35,188 nucleotides of DNA, taken from contig JABFQZ010000037.1 in assembly GCA_013141435.1 (NCBI GenBank), forward strand, positions 1-35,188. Reading direction: 5' to 3'. The position numbers were made by a program, and so were the translations under genes. A model generated the notes under the pieces. That model did no database searches. It saw only the letters and a list, made by a program, of their open reading frames with translations, and was not told the DNA's origin. Shown piece by piece: positions 16,034-23,813 of this stretch. Numbering within the stretch: the stretch's first letter is position 1; every line of letters begins with the position of its first letter. This DNA is from Ferruginibacter sp. Its GTDB lineage: Bacteria > Bacteroidota > Bacteroidia > Chitinophagales > Chitinophagaceae.

Positions 16034-16729
16034 TTACCTTACAAGTTTTTTCAATACCTTAAAAGATAAATCTAAAACCTCGTATTTTTCTTCACTAATC
16101 CAAGCATAATGCCACCATTCGGTTTCTAGAGCTTTAAAACCAAATTGCTCCATGGTAGTTTTTAAAAGTTTTCGGTTTTCTATAATATTCTTAGAAAAAT
16201 TATTTGTAAAAGCATGATGAGCAGAATCTGTAAAATTATCGAATGCTGTGCCCATATCCAATTCTGTACCTGTTGATAAGTCTATTAAAGTTAAATCTAC
16301 CGATATGCCTTTATTATGACCACTTCCATTTTTAGGATTTGCAACATACCTTTCATCTTGAATCAAATTCCACATTTTTTTAGTGACAGAATATGGTCGG
16401 TAAGCATCAAAAATTTTTAACCCAAGCCCTTTTTCTTTTAAAAATTGCTGTATTTTATATAAGCTATGCGCTGGGTTTGTACGCATATAAGTATGTGTAC
16501 AATTGCCATAAAGATTGATGCCAGTAAAATTATTTTGTGTAGCATATTTTAAATCCAAAATAATTGATGGAATTAAATTTTTAACATCTATTAATACATT
16601 ATTATTGCCAACTAATAAGCTACTTTTGTATGCTTTGGCAGAAGTAACTACTGCCAAAGGTTGCGAAATACAGTATTTGGCTATACATAAAACGAAAGCC
16701 AGCAATATAAACAACCTTAATTTTTTCAT
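16034..16729 (-). CDS. VanX-like D-alanyl-D-alanine dipeptidase (peptidase M15D)
   Basis: This 231-residue exported enzyme has a signal peptide at residues 1-22. Catalytic features match VanX/DdpX: Arg111 in DAYRPYS, the zinc ligands His138 in SGHNKG and Asp145 in VDLTL, and Glu204 and His207 in EWWH. It would hydrolyse D-Ala-D-Ala or related dipeptides. The signal peptide places it in the periplasm, pointing to recycling of peptidoglycan dipeptides rather than the cytoplasmic VanX role in vancomycin resistance. There is no VanH or VanA neighbour, which also argues against a resistance operon. It is convergent with the CDF transporter, with a 4-nt gap. Confidence 0.88.
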   Translation of the reverse strand: MKKLRLFILLAFVLCIAKYCISQPLAVVTSAKAYKSSLLVGNNNVLIDVKNLIPSIILDLKYATQNNFTGINLYGNCTHTYMRTNPAHSLYKIQQFLKEKGLGLKIFDAYRPYSVTKKMWNLIQDERYVANPKNGSGHNKGISVDLTLIDLSTGTELDMGTAFDNFTDSAHHAFTNNFSKNIIENRKLLKTTMEQFGFKALETEWWHYAWISEEKYEVLDLSFKVLKKLVR

Positions 16730-16806
16730 TAATTAATTTTTAAAAAGAAAGTTACAAAAAAATAAGTATTTCAAAATAAATACTATAAAACACAAACACA
16801 AAATGC

Positions 16807-17946
16807 ATGGCTATTACATTAAAAGCTGAAAATATAGAAATAGTATACATAAAGACTGAATCTGATTTATTAAAAACTATTGCCATATTAGAAAATAAAA
16901 AAACAATTGGGTTTGATACAGAATTTGATAGATTTTGGAAATCGTACGGATTTAATTTATTGCTATTACAAATATACGATGGCGAAAAATGTTATTTAAT
17001 AGATCCATTGGTTATAAAAAACATGAGCCCACTGTGGGCAATATTTGAAAATAAAAATATTTGTAAAATAGCATACTCTTGCTCAGAGGATATACAAATT
17101 TTAAAAATAAATGGCTGCCATACAAAAAATATTTTCGACTTACAAGTAGCTGCAAAACTTTGTAACCACACAGCAAATTCTTATGGCGAATTAATACAGG
17201 CTGAATTTGGTGTTGAGTTAAATAAGGCAATGCAAAAATCTAATTGGAATGATAGACCATTAAAAGCAGAGCAATTAATTTATGCAAGCAATGATGTAAT
17301 TTGGTTGATACGACTTTTTGAAATTTTTAGTGCAAAAGCTACTCAAAATAATGTTGCAGCTATGCTTACCGAAGAAAATGAATATTGCGAAACAATTGTA
17401 GCAACCGAATATGTAATTAAAATAACTAATAAGCAAAAGGCACAATTTGGCCCATATTTTCAAAAAGTTTTATTGGCTTTGTTTATTGTAAGAGATAGTA
17501 TTGCTGAGCAATACAATATGCCACCTTTTGCTATAGTGCCAGATTATGTTTTAGAAAATATCATTCAAAATAAGAAACAATTTATAGATTCTCCTTTTGC
17601 AAAGGGATTTTGCAACAAATTATATTTTGATGAAATAAACAAACAAAGGTTTTACGAAATCATAGAAAATATTGACACTACAATTTCAATAGAGCCGGAG
17701 CTAAAGCAAAAAGGTATAAAAAACGAAAAAGCAATTTTTAGAGAAAATGCAAAAGAGAATGTAGAAAAAAATTGTAAAAAATTACTACAAGTTGCCACCC
17801 AAAAATATGGCGCTACTGCTGCCGATTTTATACTAAGAGGGTTAAAAAAAGGGCTATTAACAAATTCATACTCGGAATTAATATTAAGAAAATACCAACA
17901 TTCTGTAATTCAAGATTTATGTAGTGAAAATAAAATTACATTATAA
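16807..17946 (+). CDS. rnd: RNase D-like 3'-5' exonuclease with HRDC region
   Basis: This 379-residue protein has a DEDDy exonuclease domain in residues about 1-175: motif I FDTEFD (Asp37, Glu39), motif II YSCSEDIQIL (Asp95) and motif III YASNDVIWL (Tyr159, Asp163). Residues about 215-300 resemble an HRDC-type helical domain (QKVLLALFIVRDSIAEQYNM, FAIVPDYVLENI), as in RNase D, which trims tRNA 3' ends. The C-terminal third is Lys-rich and helical. The ATG at 16807 lies just downstream of another ATG in a different frame (16803). RNase D is the closest match, but the C-terminal half is divergent. Confidence 0.85.
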   Translation: MAITLKAENIEIVYIKTESDLLKTIAILENKKTIGFDTEFDRFWKSYGFNLLLLQIYDGEKCYLIDPLVIKNMSPLWAIFENKNICKIAYSCSEDIQILKINGCHTKNIFDLQVAAKLCNHTANSYGELIQAEFGVELNKAMQKSNWNDRPLKAEQLIYASNDVIWLIRLFEIFSAKATQNNVAAMLTEENEYCETIVATEYVIKITNKQKAQFGPYFQKVLLALFIVRDSIAEQYNMPPFAIVPDYVLENIIQNKKQFIDSPFAKGFCNKLYFDEINKQRFYEIIENIDTTISIEPELKQKGIKNEKAIFRENAKENVEKNCKKLLQVATQKYGATAADFILRGLKKGLLTNSYSELILRKYQHSVIQDLCSENKITL

Positions 17947-17955
17947 AAAATGGTG

Positions 17956-19212
17956 TTACTTTTTCAAAAAACTATTTCCAATAGCACATTCCAAACACCG
18001 CTTTTGGTTACAGTATTTATTTTTTAATTGTATTAATGCCTGCGAATCGTATGCTGATTTATTTTTAACCCCAAGTTGTTGAAACCCAGAAGTAATATTA
18101 TTTTTTTCGGGCAAAAGCTGCTCTGCCCATTGTAAAGCTTTTGCTTTATATTTTTCATCATTATTATACCAACCATACGCATACAGCACAGGCAAAATAG
18201 TATTTACAATTATATTTTGTACCATTTGCTTGCCTAATGTTTTCTTTTTAAAAGCCGATATTTCATTAAATGTATAATGATAATGCCAATAATCGTTGGC
18301 TTGTACATCAAACATTTTTTCTACTTCTTTCAAACTTTCGGCATCTTTTATTGCCGAAAACAAATGAGTGCTTTTGTGTACTAAAGTTGCTAATTGCGAT
18401 AACCGAATAGTAGGAAAATTTGCAGGTCTCATTCGCAAAAAATGTACTGAAATGTGAATTGGTTTTAAGGTAAGTTTTTGTTTTAGATAGTTATATTCTT
18501 TTTGTAGCATTATGCCATAATCATCATTCATGTTATTACTCAATAAGTCAGCTTGCCCAAGCAGTAAGGCTTCTAACTGATGTAATTGGTTTTTATGCTT
18601 TGCCAATGTATTCAAATTTACAGTTTTTGCAATAGTTTCAAAAGCATCACAATTTATTTTATTCCCAAAATTACGAGCTATCAATTGCCAAAAAACTTCT
18701 TCCCAATGGTGGTTATTTTGTAGCAATAATTTTTCTACATAGCCAGCTTTTTCTTGCAATCTTTCTATAATTAATCGCTCTTTAAAAGCCAATATAGTAA
18801 ACTCATTTACAGTGCCAATATAATTTTGGCAAGCAATAAATTTTTGGGAATTCATAAGCGATTCATACTTATCTAAAAGTAAATTAGATACCCTATTTTT
18901 TAATTCAAGAACTGGAAAATTAAGTAGTAAATTTTTATCTTCTTCCCACACTACATGCAAAATTACATTGTTGTAATTTGCATCATCGCTATGTTTATGC
19001 AGTTTCCAATGACTTGCATTTATATGCAACTCAATACTACCAACCAGCAATGTATCGCCACATTTAATTTTTGCATTTAAAAAATCGGGTCCTTCGTTTG
19101 TATTAAGTGTGCCTAATTGCAAAATTTGCAAATCATCTCCTACACTAGTTTGCAAATTACTTTTATTGTAGTATTGAAACTGCCATATAAATTGAAAGAG
19201 TTTTTCAGTCAT
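17956..19212 (-). CDS. DUF2851 family protein
   Basis: This 418-residue protein matches the DUF2851 family, conserved in Bacteroidota with no known function. The N-terminal part carries the family pattern (EKLFQFIWQFQYYNKSNLQT, LGTLNTNEGPDFLNAKI, VGSIELHINASHWKLHKH, NNVILHVVW). The C-terminus ends with the Cys cluster CNQKRCLECAIGN, which could bind metal or zinc. No signal peptide or membrane span. It is the last gene of the leftward series after maf, with a 65-nt gap that contains the perfect inverted repeat at 19215-19241. The gene is convergent with the RNase D-like gene, with a 9-nt gap. Confidence 0.85.
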   Translation of the reverse strand: MTEKLFQFIWQFQYYNKSNLQTSVGDDLQILQLGTLNTNEGPDFLNAKIKCGDTLLVGSIELHINASHWKLHKHSDDANYNNVILHVVWEEDKNLLLNFPVLELKNRVSNLLLDKYESLMNSQKFIACQNYIGTVNEFTILAFKERLIIERLQEKAGYVEKLLLQNNHHWEEVFWQLIARNFGNKINCDAFETIAKTVNLNTLAKHKNQLHQLEALLLGQADLLSNNMNDDYGIMLQKEYNYLKQKLTLKPIHISVHFLRMRPANFPTIRLSQLATLVHKSTHLFSAIKDAESLKEVEKMFDVQANDYWHYHYTFNEISAFKKKTLGKQMVQNIIVNTILPVLYAYGWYNNDEKYKAKALQWAEQLLPEKNNITSGFQQLGVKNKSAYDSQALIQLKNKYCNQKRCLECAIGNSFLKK

Positions 19213-19214
19213 CT

Positions 19215-19241
19215 TTTATTGTACTTAAAATGTACAATAAA
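19215..19241. promoter_or_regulatory. Perfect 10-bp inverted repeat next to the DUF2851 start
   Basis: TTTATTGTAC (19215-19224) and GTACAATAAA (19232-19241) are perfect reverse complements with a 7-nt spacer. The repeat ends 2 nt upstream of the DUF2851 ATG. As RNA it would form a 10-bp hairpin covering the ribosome entry region. As DNA it resembles a dimeric repressor operator. It may also help end transcription from maf, though no U-tract follows. Confidence 0.6.
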
Positions 19242-19277
19242 TATAATGCTAATATTGAAAATTAAAAAAAGTAATAA

Positions 19278-19832
19278 TTAGTTTTGTAACATAGCTACTA
19301 CCCTACTTATTGGTAAGCCCATTACATTATAAAAATCGCCATCTATTTTCTTTATACCTACAGCACCTATCCACTCTTGTATGGCGTAAGCTCCTGCTTT
19401 GTCGTAAGGTTTATATTTATCTACATAAAAGCTAATTTGCTCATTGGTAAGTGCATGAAAATGTACAGTTGTAGCATCTGCAAATATAGTTTCTGTATTG
19501 TTTTTAATTAAACATACACCAGTAATTACTTGGTGTGTATTGCCCGAAAGTATTGTTAATATTGCAATAGCGTCATTTCTATCGGTTGGTTTGCCAATAA
19601 CTTTATTGTTACAAATTACAATTGTATCTGCTGCAAGTACCGTTTTACCTGTATGGCTTTTTGCCACTTCCAATGCTTTATTTTTTGCAATATGCATGGC
19701 GATATTTTCAAAACTTAAATCGGCAGGATAACTTTCATCCGTATCAGCAATTATTACTTCAAAATTTATTTCGGCTAATAATAATAACTCTTTGCGCCTT
19801 GGCGATTGTGATGCAAGTATAATTTTTTCCAT
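19278..19832 (-). CDS. maf: Maf-family nucleotide pyrophosphatase
   Basis: This 184-residue protein starts with the Maf signature (IILASQSPRRKELL, residues 4-17) and has the acidic DTDESYP segment, AADTIVICNNKVIGKPTDR, the loop LSGNTHQVITGVCLI, YDKAGAYAIQEWIGAVGI and FYNVMGLPISRV. Maf proteins hydrolyse non-canonical or modified nucleoside triphosphates such as dTTP, UTP or m7GTP, depending on subgroup, and can affect septum formation. It starts 5 nt after the UbiA gene stop on the same strand, so the two are co-transcribed, an arrangement common in Bacteroidota. Confidence 0.93.
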   Translation of the reverse strand: MEKIILASQSPRRKELLLLAEINFEVIIADTDESYPADLSFENIAMHIAKNKALEVAKSHTGKTVLAADTIVICNNKVIGKPTDRNDAIAILTILSGNTHQVITGVCLIKNNTETIFADATTVHFHALTNEQISFYVDKYKPYDKAGAYAIQEWIGAVGIKKIDGDFYNVMGLPISRVVAMLQN

Positions 19833-19837
19833 AAATA

Positions 19838-20785
19838 CTAAACTGAAGATTTTAAGAATATCATTGACAATATACCTGCAAGTATTATTAATTTAATTAT
19901 TTTACTAAGCTCATTATAATTATTAGAGCTACCAGCGTAGTATAGCTTTTTTAGTAAATAAAACAAAGGAAATATTAACAAACTCAACAAGTATAATGCA
20001 GCAAACCACCACCCAGACTGCCAAGCATATAATTGTACAATAGAAAGAGCAGCAATAGCAACAATAACCCACACAGCTACAAATACTTTTGTAGCTGGCA
20101 CTCCCCAAGCTATAGGCATTGTATTACAATCATATTTTCTATCACCTTCCATATCTTCTAAATCTTTTATTACCTCTCTTATTAATGTAGCAATAAAAGC
20201 AAAACCAGCATATAAAACCGAAAATTTAAAAAAACGTCGTTCATCAAAATGCAAATTATTTATGTTAAACCCATGTAGCGAAATTAAATTTGCACCAGCA
20301 AATAAATATACTACCAATATTACCCAAGCAGTAAGGGCTGCTATAATTATATTGCCTATTAATAATTTTTTCTTAAAAGTGGTAGAGTAAAACCAAAGTG
20401 CAATAACACATATTACATTAAAAAATAAAATAGACCAAGCATTTGTTTTGCTACAAACATACAAACTTAATATAATACCAATTACAGATAAAATCCAATG
20501 CCAAATTATAGCCCAACGGCGTTTTATGTATTTATTTATTACAACTTTATTTGGTTTATTAATGGCATCAATTTGTATATCGAAATAATCATTAATAATA
20601 TAACCAGCGGCTGCAATACATACCGAAGCCAATATTAAAATAAAAAATAAAATTTGAACTTTTATGCTAGGAAGAGTAGAAAGCAGTGGAGAATATACAA
20701 AATAAAAAAATAGTAGCTGCGTAAGTATTATAAAAAGTAAATTTGGCCAACGTACCAACCTAAAAAAAGCAGCAAGAGTTTTCAT
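19838..20785 (-). CDS. UbiA-family prenyltransferase (geranylgeranylglycerol-phosphate geranylgeranyltransferase type)
   Basis: This 315-residue protein has about nine membrane spans and both Asp-rich UbiA motifs: NDYFDIQID at 65-73 and DLEDMEGD near 210. These bind magnesium and the prenyl diphosphate. The N-terminus (FFRLVRWPNLLFI) and the REVIKDLEDMEGDR segment match the subgroup often annotated as geranylgeranylglycerol-phosphate geranylgeranyltransferase in Bacteroidota. The natural substrate in these bacteria is not certain from sequence, and a quinone-pathway role cannot be excluded. It is followed after 5 nt by maf. The KdsC-type phosphatase usually near this pair is also nearby, but a metallo-beta-lactamase gene lies between. 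Confidence 0.82.
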   Translation of the reverse strand: MKTLAAFFRLVRWPNLLFIILTQLLFFYFVYSPLLSTLPSIKVQILFFILILASVCIAAAGYIINDYFDIQIDAINKPNKVVINKYIKRRWAIIWHWILSVIGIILSLYVCSKTNAWSILFFNVICVIALWFYSTTFKKKLLIGNIIIAALTAWVILVVYLFAGANLISLHGFNINNLHFDERRFFKFSVLYAGFAFIATLIREVIKDLEDMEGDRKYDCNTMPIAWGVPATKVFVAVWVIVAIAALSIVQLYAWQSGWWFAALYLLSLLIFPLFYLLKKLYYAGSSNNYNELSKIIKLIILAGILSMIFLKSSV

Positions 20786-20807
20786 TTGTACGTATTTATA
20801 TTATATT

Positions 20808-20930
20808 ACTAAACTAATTTTATACAATTTTATACTTTTTTATAATTTTTTTACTTTTATAATTTTAAAATTTGAAAGTAAAAAGGTTAGATTTTTAAAA
20901 ATGAAAAAAAAACACAATAACTAAACTAAT
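20808..20930. repeat. Intergenic stretch bounded by an 11-bp direct repeat, with 10-bp-phased T-tracts
   Basis: ACTAAACTAAT occurs at 20808-20818 and 20920-20930 in the gap between the metallo-beta-lactamase and UbiA genes. At 20816-20835 AATTTTATAC is repeated in tandem, and degenerate 10-bp units continue to about 20870, giving T-tracts in step with the DNA helix. This could produce bent DNA upstream of UbiA. In such AT-rich sequence it may be chance. Confidence 0.35.
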
Positions 20931-20955
20931 GTTACAATGTTCTAATATCGAATAA

Positions 20956-21699
20956 TCATTTGTAAGAGGTAGTTTTTCTTTTTAGTTTTTTTGCCAATTT
21001 TATTGAATGTTTCAAAGAGTTAATATTATCCCATTCACTATGCGAAATAATAATATATTTTGGAGTTGAGCATTTTTTCTCTACATTTTTTAAAGTTTCA
21101 TAATATGCTGTTTTATTAGCATCTCCTAAGTAACCCAAATTTTTTGCGTCTGCGCCTTTAATTAAACAACCTCCATAAAGTATTTTTTCTTTATCAAACC
21201 AAATTACAATATTGTCTGTTGTATGACCTTCTCCAGGATAATATGTTTCAAAAATTTGTTGCCCAATTTTAAAAATTGTATCACTTCCAATTAAATATTC
21301 AGCTCTTTTTTTATCATTTATTTTACTTAATTCGTCAGTAAGTTTGGTTGTATAAGTTTTAATACCTTGTTTCGTATAATATTCTAAACCTTCAGTTCTA
21401 TCGCTATGCCAATGAGTTGCAATACACATTGTTACATTTTTGTTGTGTTTTAATTTTATACTGTCTAATAATGGTTGAAATTGGGTTGTGTCCCAAGGAG
21501 TGTCAAATAATACTACACCATTATTTGTAAGTAAATACATTCCATTTGCAGGTAGTTTATTTCCTTCATAAGAATTGTAAGATGTATAAATGTAAAAATC
21601 GTTGGTTAGGTGAGTAATTTTTATTTTTTTTTCATCTACTTGTCCAAATATATTGTTATTTCCAAAAATAAAAGTTGCTAATAAAATAAATAATCTCAT
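20956..21699 (-). CDS. Subclass B1 metallo-beta-lactamase
   Basis: This 247-residue protein has a signal peptide at residues 1-19 (ending IFG, then QVDEK). It has the complete B1 zinc set: His96, His98 and Asp100 in THWHSDR, His159 in GEGHTTDN, Cys178 in YGGCLIKG and His220 in SHSEWDN. Lys181 sits where B1 enzymes bind the substrate carboxylate. The segments FYIYTSYNSY, GMYLLTNNGVVLFDTPWD and ADAKNLGYLGDAN closely follow chromosomal B1 enzymes of Flavobacteriia (BlaB/IND type). Cys rather than Asp at the third zinc-2 position separates it from glyoxalase II and RNase J-like proteins. It should act in the periplasm on beta-lactams, probably including carbapenems, but activity is not shown by sequence alone. 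It lies between a KdsC-type phosphatase and UbiA, with gaps of about 160-170 nt on both sides, so it probably has its own promoter. Confidence 0.9.
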   Translation of the reverse strand: MRLFILLATFIFGNNNIFGQVDEKKIKITHLTNDFYIYTSYNSYEGNKLPANGMYLLTNNGVVLFDTPWDTTQFQPLLDSIKLKHNKNVTMCIATHWHSDRTEGLEYYTKQGIKTYTTKLTDELSKINDKKRAEYLIGSDTIFKIGQQIFETYYPGEGHTTDNIVIWFDKEKILYGGCLIKGADAKNLGYLGDANKTAYYETLKNVEKKCSTPKYIIISHSEWDNINSLKHSIKLAKKLKRKTTSYK

Positions 21700-21757
21700 T
21701 TTGTTTAATTCCTTTTCTTTGTAATGAAAATTTAAAAAATAAAATATAATAATTTGG

Positions 21758-21769
21758 TATTTGCAAATA
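21758..21769. promoter_or_regulatory. 12-bp perfect palindrome upstream of the metallo-beta-lactamase
   Basis: TATTTGCAAATA is a perfect palindrome about 59 nt upstream of the metallo-beta-lactamase ATG. On the minus strand it overlaps TTTATTTG, a near match to the Bacteroidota -7 element, so a repressor bound here could block transcription. No second copy or known regulator is apparent. Confidence 0.3.
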
Positions 21770-21858
21770 AAGCATGAATTATATCTATTTATACCTAATA
21801 TTTGCTATTAATTTTTGTTGTTATGATGGTTTTGTAAAAGTTTCTGAATGCGTATTTT

Positions 21859-22380
21859 TTAAATAGATGCAGTATTATCTGCATCGTTCCAATTGGCATT
21901 TAATTTTAATACTTTTTCTATTACATCTCTTACACATCCATTACCTCCACTTATTGGCGAAATATAATGAGCTATACTTTTAATTTCTTGCACAGCATCA
22001 GCCGGAGCACAGGCTACACCAACCATTTGCATTGGCAATACATCGGGTATATCATCGCCCATGTACAATACTTGTGGCCAAGTATAATGGTTTTCAAGTA
22101 CAAATTTAGCTAAAATCTCTTGCTTATTTTTCACAGCAAAATGTACATTAGTTATACCAAGTTTTGCTAAACGCATTTTTACTGCTTCCGAGGCTCCACC
22201 AGAAATAATCATTACTTCGTATCCTTTTTTTATAGCTAATTGCAATGCATATCCATCTTTAATATTCATAGTTCGAGCCATTTCGCCATTGCCAAGTAAT
22301 ATTAAGGAGCCATTTGTAAGCACACCATCTACATCAAGTACAAAAAGTTTTACATCTTTAAAAAGCGATAATACATTCAT
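21859..22380 (-). CDS. kdsC: KdsC-type HAD phosphatase (3-deoxy-D-manno-octulosonate-8-phosphate phosphatase)
   Basis: This 173-residue protein has the C0-type HAD fold of KdsC: motif I DVDGVLTNG (nucleophile Asp16, Asp18), motif II ISGG, a catalytic Lys in VKNKQEIL, and motif III GDDIPDVLPM, followed by ISPISGGNGCVRDVIE. It removes phosphate from KDO-8-phosphate in the pathway to lipopolysaccharide inner core. Length is typical, and it is cytosolic with no signal peptide. It starts 5 nt after the iscX stop and is likely part of the ferredoxin-iscX transcript. Confidence 0.88.
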   Translation of the reverse strand: MNVLSLFKDVKLFVLDVDGVLTNGSLILLGNGEMARTMNIKDGYALQLAIKKGYEVMIISGGASEAVKMRLAKLGITNVHFAVKNKQEILAKFVLENHYTWPQVLYMGDDIPDVLPMQMVGVACAPADAVQEIKSIAHYISPISGGNGCVRDVIEKVLKLNANWNDADNTASI

Positions 22381-22385
22381 ACAAA

Positions 22386-22622
22386 TTATTTTTGATTATC
22401 TCTCCACTCATACACCCACGTACTTTGTATCATTTCTAAATGCCCTTCGTTGCATTCTTCTTTTTTACCTACAAAGCTAGGTATTTCCAATATCCATGTA
22501 AGCAAATCAGTAAATCGAAGTCTATATATTTTACCCTCATTAAAATCATCGCCAAAGCGTTCGTATAATTTTATAGCAATATCCTCATAATCGTTCCACT
22601 GTATTGGTAGTTCAAAACTCAT
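22386..22622 (-). CDS. iscX: IscX-like Fe-S assembly protein
   Basis: This 78-residue acidic protein matches IscX: IQWNDYEDIAIKLYERFGDD, then RLRFTDLLTWILEIPSFVGK and EGHLEMIQSTWVYEWRD. In E. coli IscX follows fdx at the end of the isc operon, binds IscS and iron, and tunes Fe-S cluster assembly. Here too it follows a 2Fe-2S ferredoxin gene, with a 60-nt gap, but the rest of the isc genes are absent. It runs straight into the KdsC-type gene. The short length is normal for IscX. Confidence 0.85.
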   Translation of the reverse strand: MSFELPIQWNDYEDIAIKLYERFGDDFNEGKIYRLRFTDLLTWILEIPSFVGKKEECNEGHLEMIQSTWVYEWRDNQK

Positions 22623-22656
22623 AATTTTATTATTTTCTAAATACTAAGATTTTCTC

Positions 22657-22675
22657 ATTTGCACATTTGCACATT
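22657..22675. repeat. Tandem ATTTGCAC repeat between ferredoxin and iscX
   Basis: Two perfect tandem 8-bp units of ATTTGCAC (22657-22672) are followed by a partial third (ATT). They lie in the 60-nt gap between the ferredoxin and iscX genes. Such short GTGCAAAT-type repeats look like replication slippage in a spacer; no function is indicated. Confidence 0.6.
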
Positions 22676-22682
22676 CAAAATT

Positions 22683-23018
22683 CTACTCTCCCAAAAATTG
22701 TGTTTGGTCAGGCAAAGTTACTTCAATATTACCACCATTACCTACCAAAATACATTGGCAACCCAACCTGCTGCTTAGCCTTGGGTTTAAAGCCCTATCT
22801 ATAAAATCTTCTTCCTTATCACTCAATTCTTCAATTAATTCGCCACCTTGCTCTACATATAAATGACAAGTACTACATGCGCACACTCCACCACAATTAT
22901 GATGCAAATCAATATCGTTTTTTAAAGCCACTTCCAATATCGACTGATCGCCTTCCACACCATTTATTACAATTGGTTCAAGCCCTTTTTGTTCAAATTT
23001 AAAAGTAATATTATACAT
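22683..23018 (-). CDS. fdx: 2Fe-2S ferredoxin, adrenodoxin/Isc type
   Basis: This 111-residue protein binds a 2Fe-2S cluster through Cys42, Cys48, Cys51 and Cys87 (pattern C-x5-C-x2-C-x35-C in NCGGVCACSTC and RLGCQC). There are extra cysteines at 46 and 89. EELSDKEEDFIDRA is the usual interaction helix of adrenodoxin-type ferredoxins, which supply electrons for Fe-S cluster assembly or monooxygenases. Adjacent iscX supports the Fe-S assembly role. It heads the leftward transcript fdx-iscX-kdsC and has a good promoter at 23048-23078. Confidence 0.92.
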   Translation of the reverse strand: MYNITFKFEQKGLEPIVINGVEGDQSILEVALKNDIDLHHNCGGVCACSTCHLYVEQGGELIEELSDKEEDFIDRALNPRLSSRLGCQCILVGNGGNIEVTLPDQTQFLGE

Positions 23019-23047
23019 AATTCAATTTTCTGTTGGCAAAAATACAG

Positions 23048-23078
23048 CAAATAAACTACCTACTAAAATCTATACAAA
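23048..23078 (-). promoter_or_regulatory. Bacteroidota-type promoter for fdx-iscX-kdsC
   Basis: On the minus strand TTTG (complement of 23075-23078), a 19-nt spacer and TTTATTTG (complement of 23048-23055) match the -33/-7 pattern with one mismatch. A second -7-like box, TATTTTTG, lies at 23037-23044. Either gives a short leader upstream of the fdx ATG at 23018. Confidence 0.5.
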
Positions 23079-23138
23079 CAGTTTCTGCATTTAGTAAATA
23101 AAAATATAGTATTTTAGTACTCCCTAAAACTCTCACAC

Positions 23139-23786
23139 ATGAAAACAAAATTATTTTACATTACAATCCTTACAACTACAATTTTATTGCAAAACTGTGC
23201 CAATAAAAACGAAAAAAAACTTGAAAAAATTGATACAACCATTGCCCAAAAAGAAACAGAAACCATTGCAAAACCACAAAAAGCAGTAGTAATAAACTTA
23301 GCCGATACCATAGAAAACAAATGGACAGTTTTATGTTTTAAAGACAGCTCAAAAACCGAAGAAGGAATGGTAGCAAAGCTTACAGCAATTTACAACACAA
23401 AATTGCCAGAAGCCATTAAAGCTAATAAATTAAAAATAATGGGTAGCCCTATGGCATGGCATACCATGCAAAAAACAGCTTATTTTTTTGAAGCAGGCAT
23501 ACCTGTAGATAAAGCACCTACAAAAATTACAAAAGGCATTTACACAAAAAATACTGGTACCGATAGTGCTTACGTAGCACACTTTTTTGGTCCAACCAAT
23601 CTTACCAAAGGCGCATACCAAGCCTTGCAAGAAAAACTTACCGAAAACCACAAAATCAAAAGCAACAATATTTACGAAGTATATATCGGTAACCCTTTTC
23701 AAAATACCACTGAGGCATTAGATGCTTATAAATTACAAACCGATATTATTTTACCATTTAAAAAACAAAACAATTTGGGGCTGTAA
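23139..23786 (+). CDS. Lipoprotein with GyrI-like (AraC effector-binding) domain
   Basis: This 215-residue protein has a lipoprotein signal with lipobox LLQNC near residue 19, followed by a charged linker (NKNEKKLEKIDTT). From about residue 60 it resembles the GyrI-like small-molecule-binding domain: IMGSPMAWHTMQKTAYFFEA, the central AGIPVDKAPTKITKGI, YVAHFFGPTNLTKGAYQAL, and ending YKLQTDIILPFK. In cytoplasmic relatives this domain binds drugs or effectors; here it is attached to a membrane, so it may bind a hydrophobic ligand at the envelope. It is transcribed alone, divergent from fdx. Confidence 0.75.
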   Translation: MKTKLFYITILTTTILLQNCANKNEKKLEKIDTTIAQKETETIAKPQKAVVINLADTIENKWTVLCFKDSSKTEEGMVAKLTAIYNTKLPEAIKANKLKIMGSPMAWHTMQKTAYFFEAGIPVDKAPTKITKGIYTKNTGTDSAYVAHFFGPTNLTKGAYQALQEKLTENHKIKSNNIYEVYIGNPFQNTTEALDAYKLQTDIILPFKKQNNLGL

Positions 23787-23813
23787 ACATCTGTTCAACT
23801 TTCCACATTTGTT

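Noticed and set aside
16034..16729. VanX-like gene as part of a vancomycin resistance operon
   Set aside because: There is no VanH or VanA-type gene next to it, and its signal peptide places it outside the cytoplasm.
7048..21699. BlaI/M56 unit as regulator of the B1 metallo-beta-lactamase
   Set aside because: The genes are 13 kb apart, the sensor domain is an amidase rather than a penicillin-binding domain, and the ATACA-N5-TGTAT repeat upstream of blaI has no counterpart upstream of the beta-lactamase.
20956..21699. Alternative call as a general MBL-fold hydrolase (glyoxalase II, RNase J)
   Set aside because: The zinc-2 ligand set is Asp-Cys-His as in subclass B1, and the sequence around it follows B1 enzymes closely.
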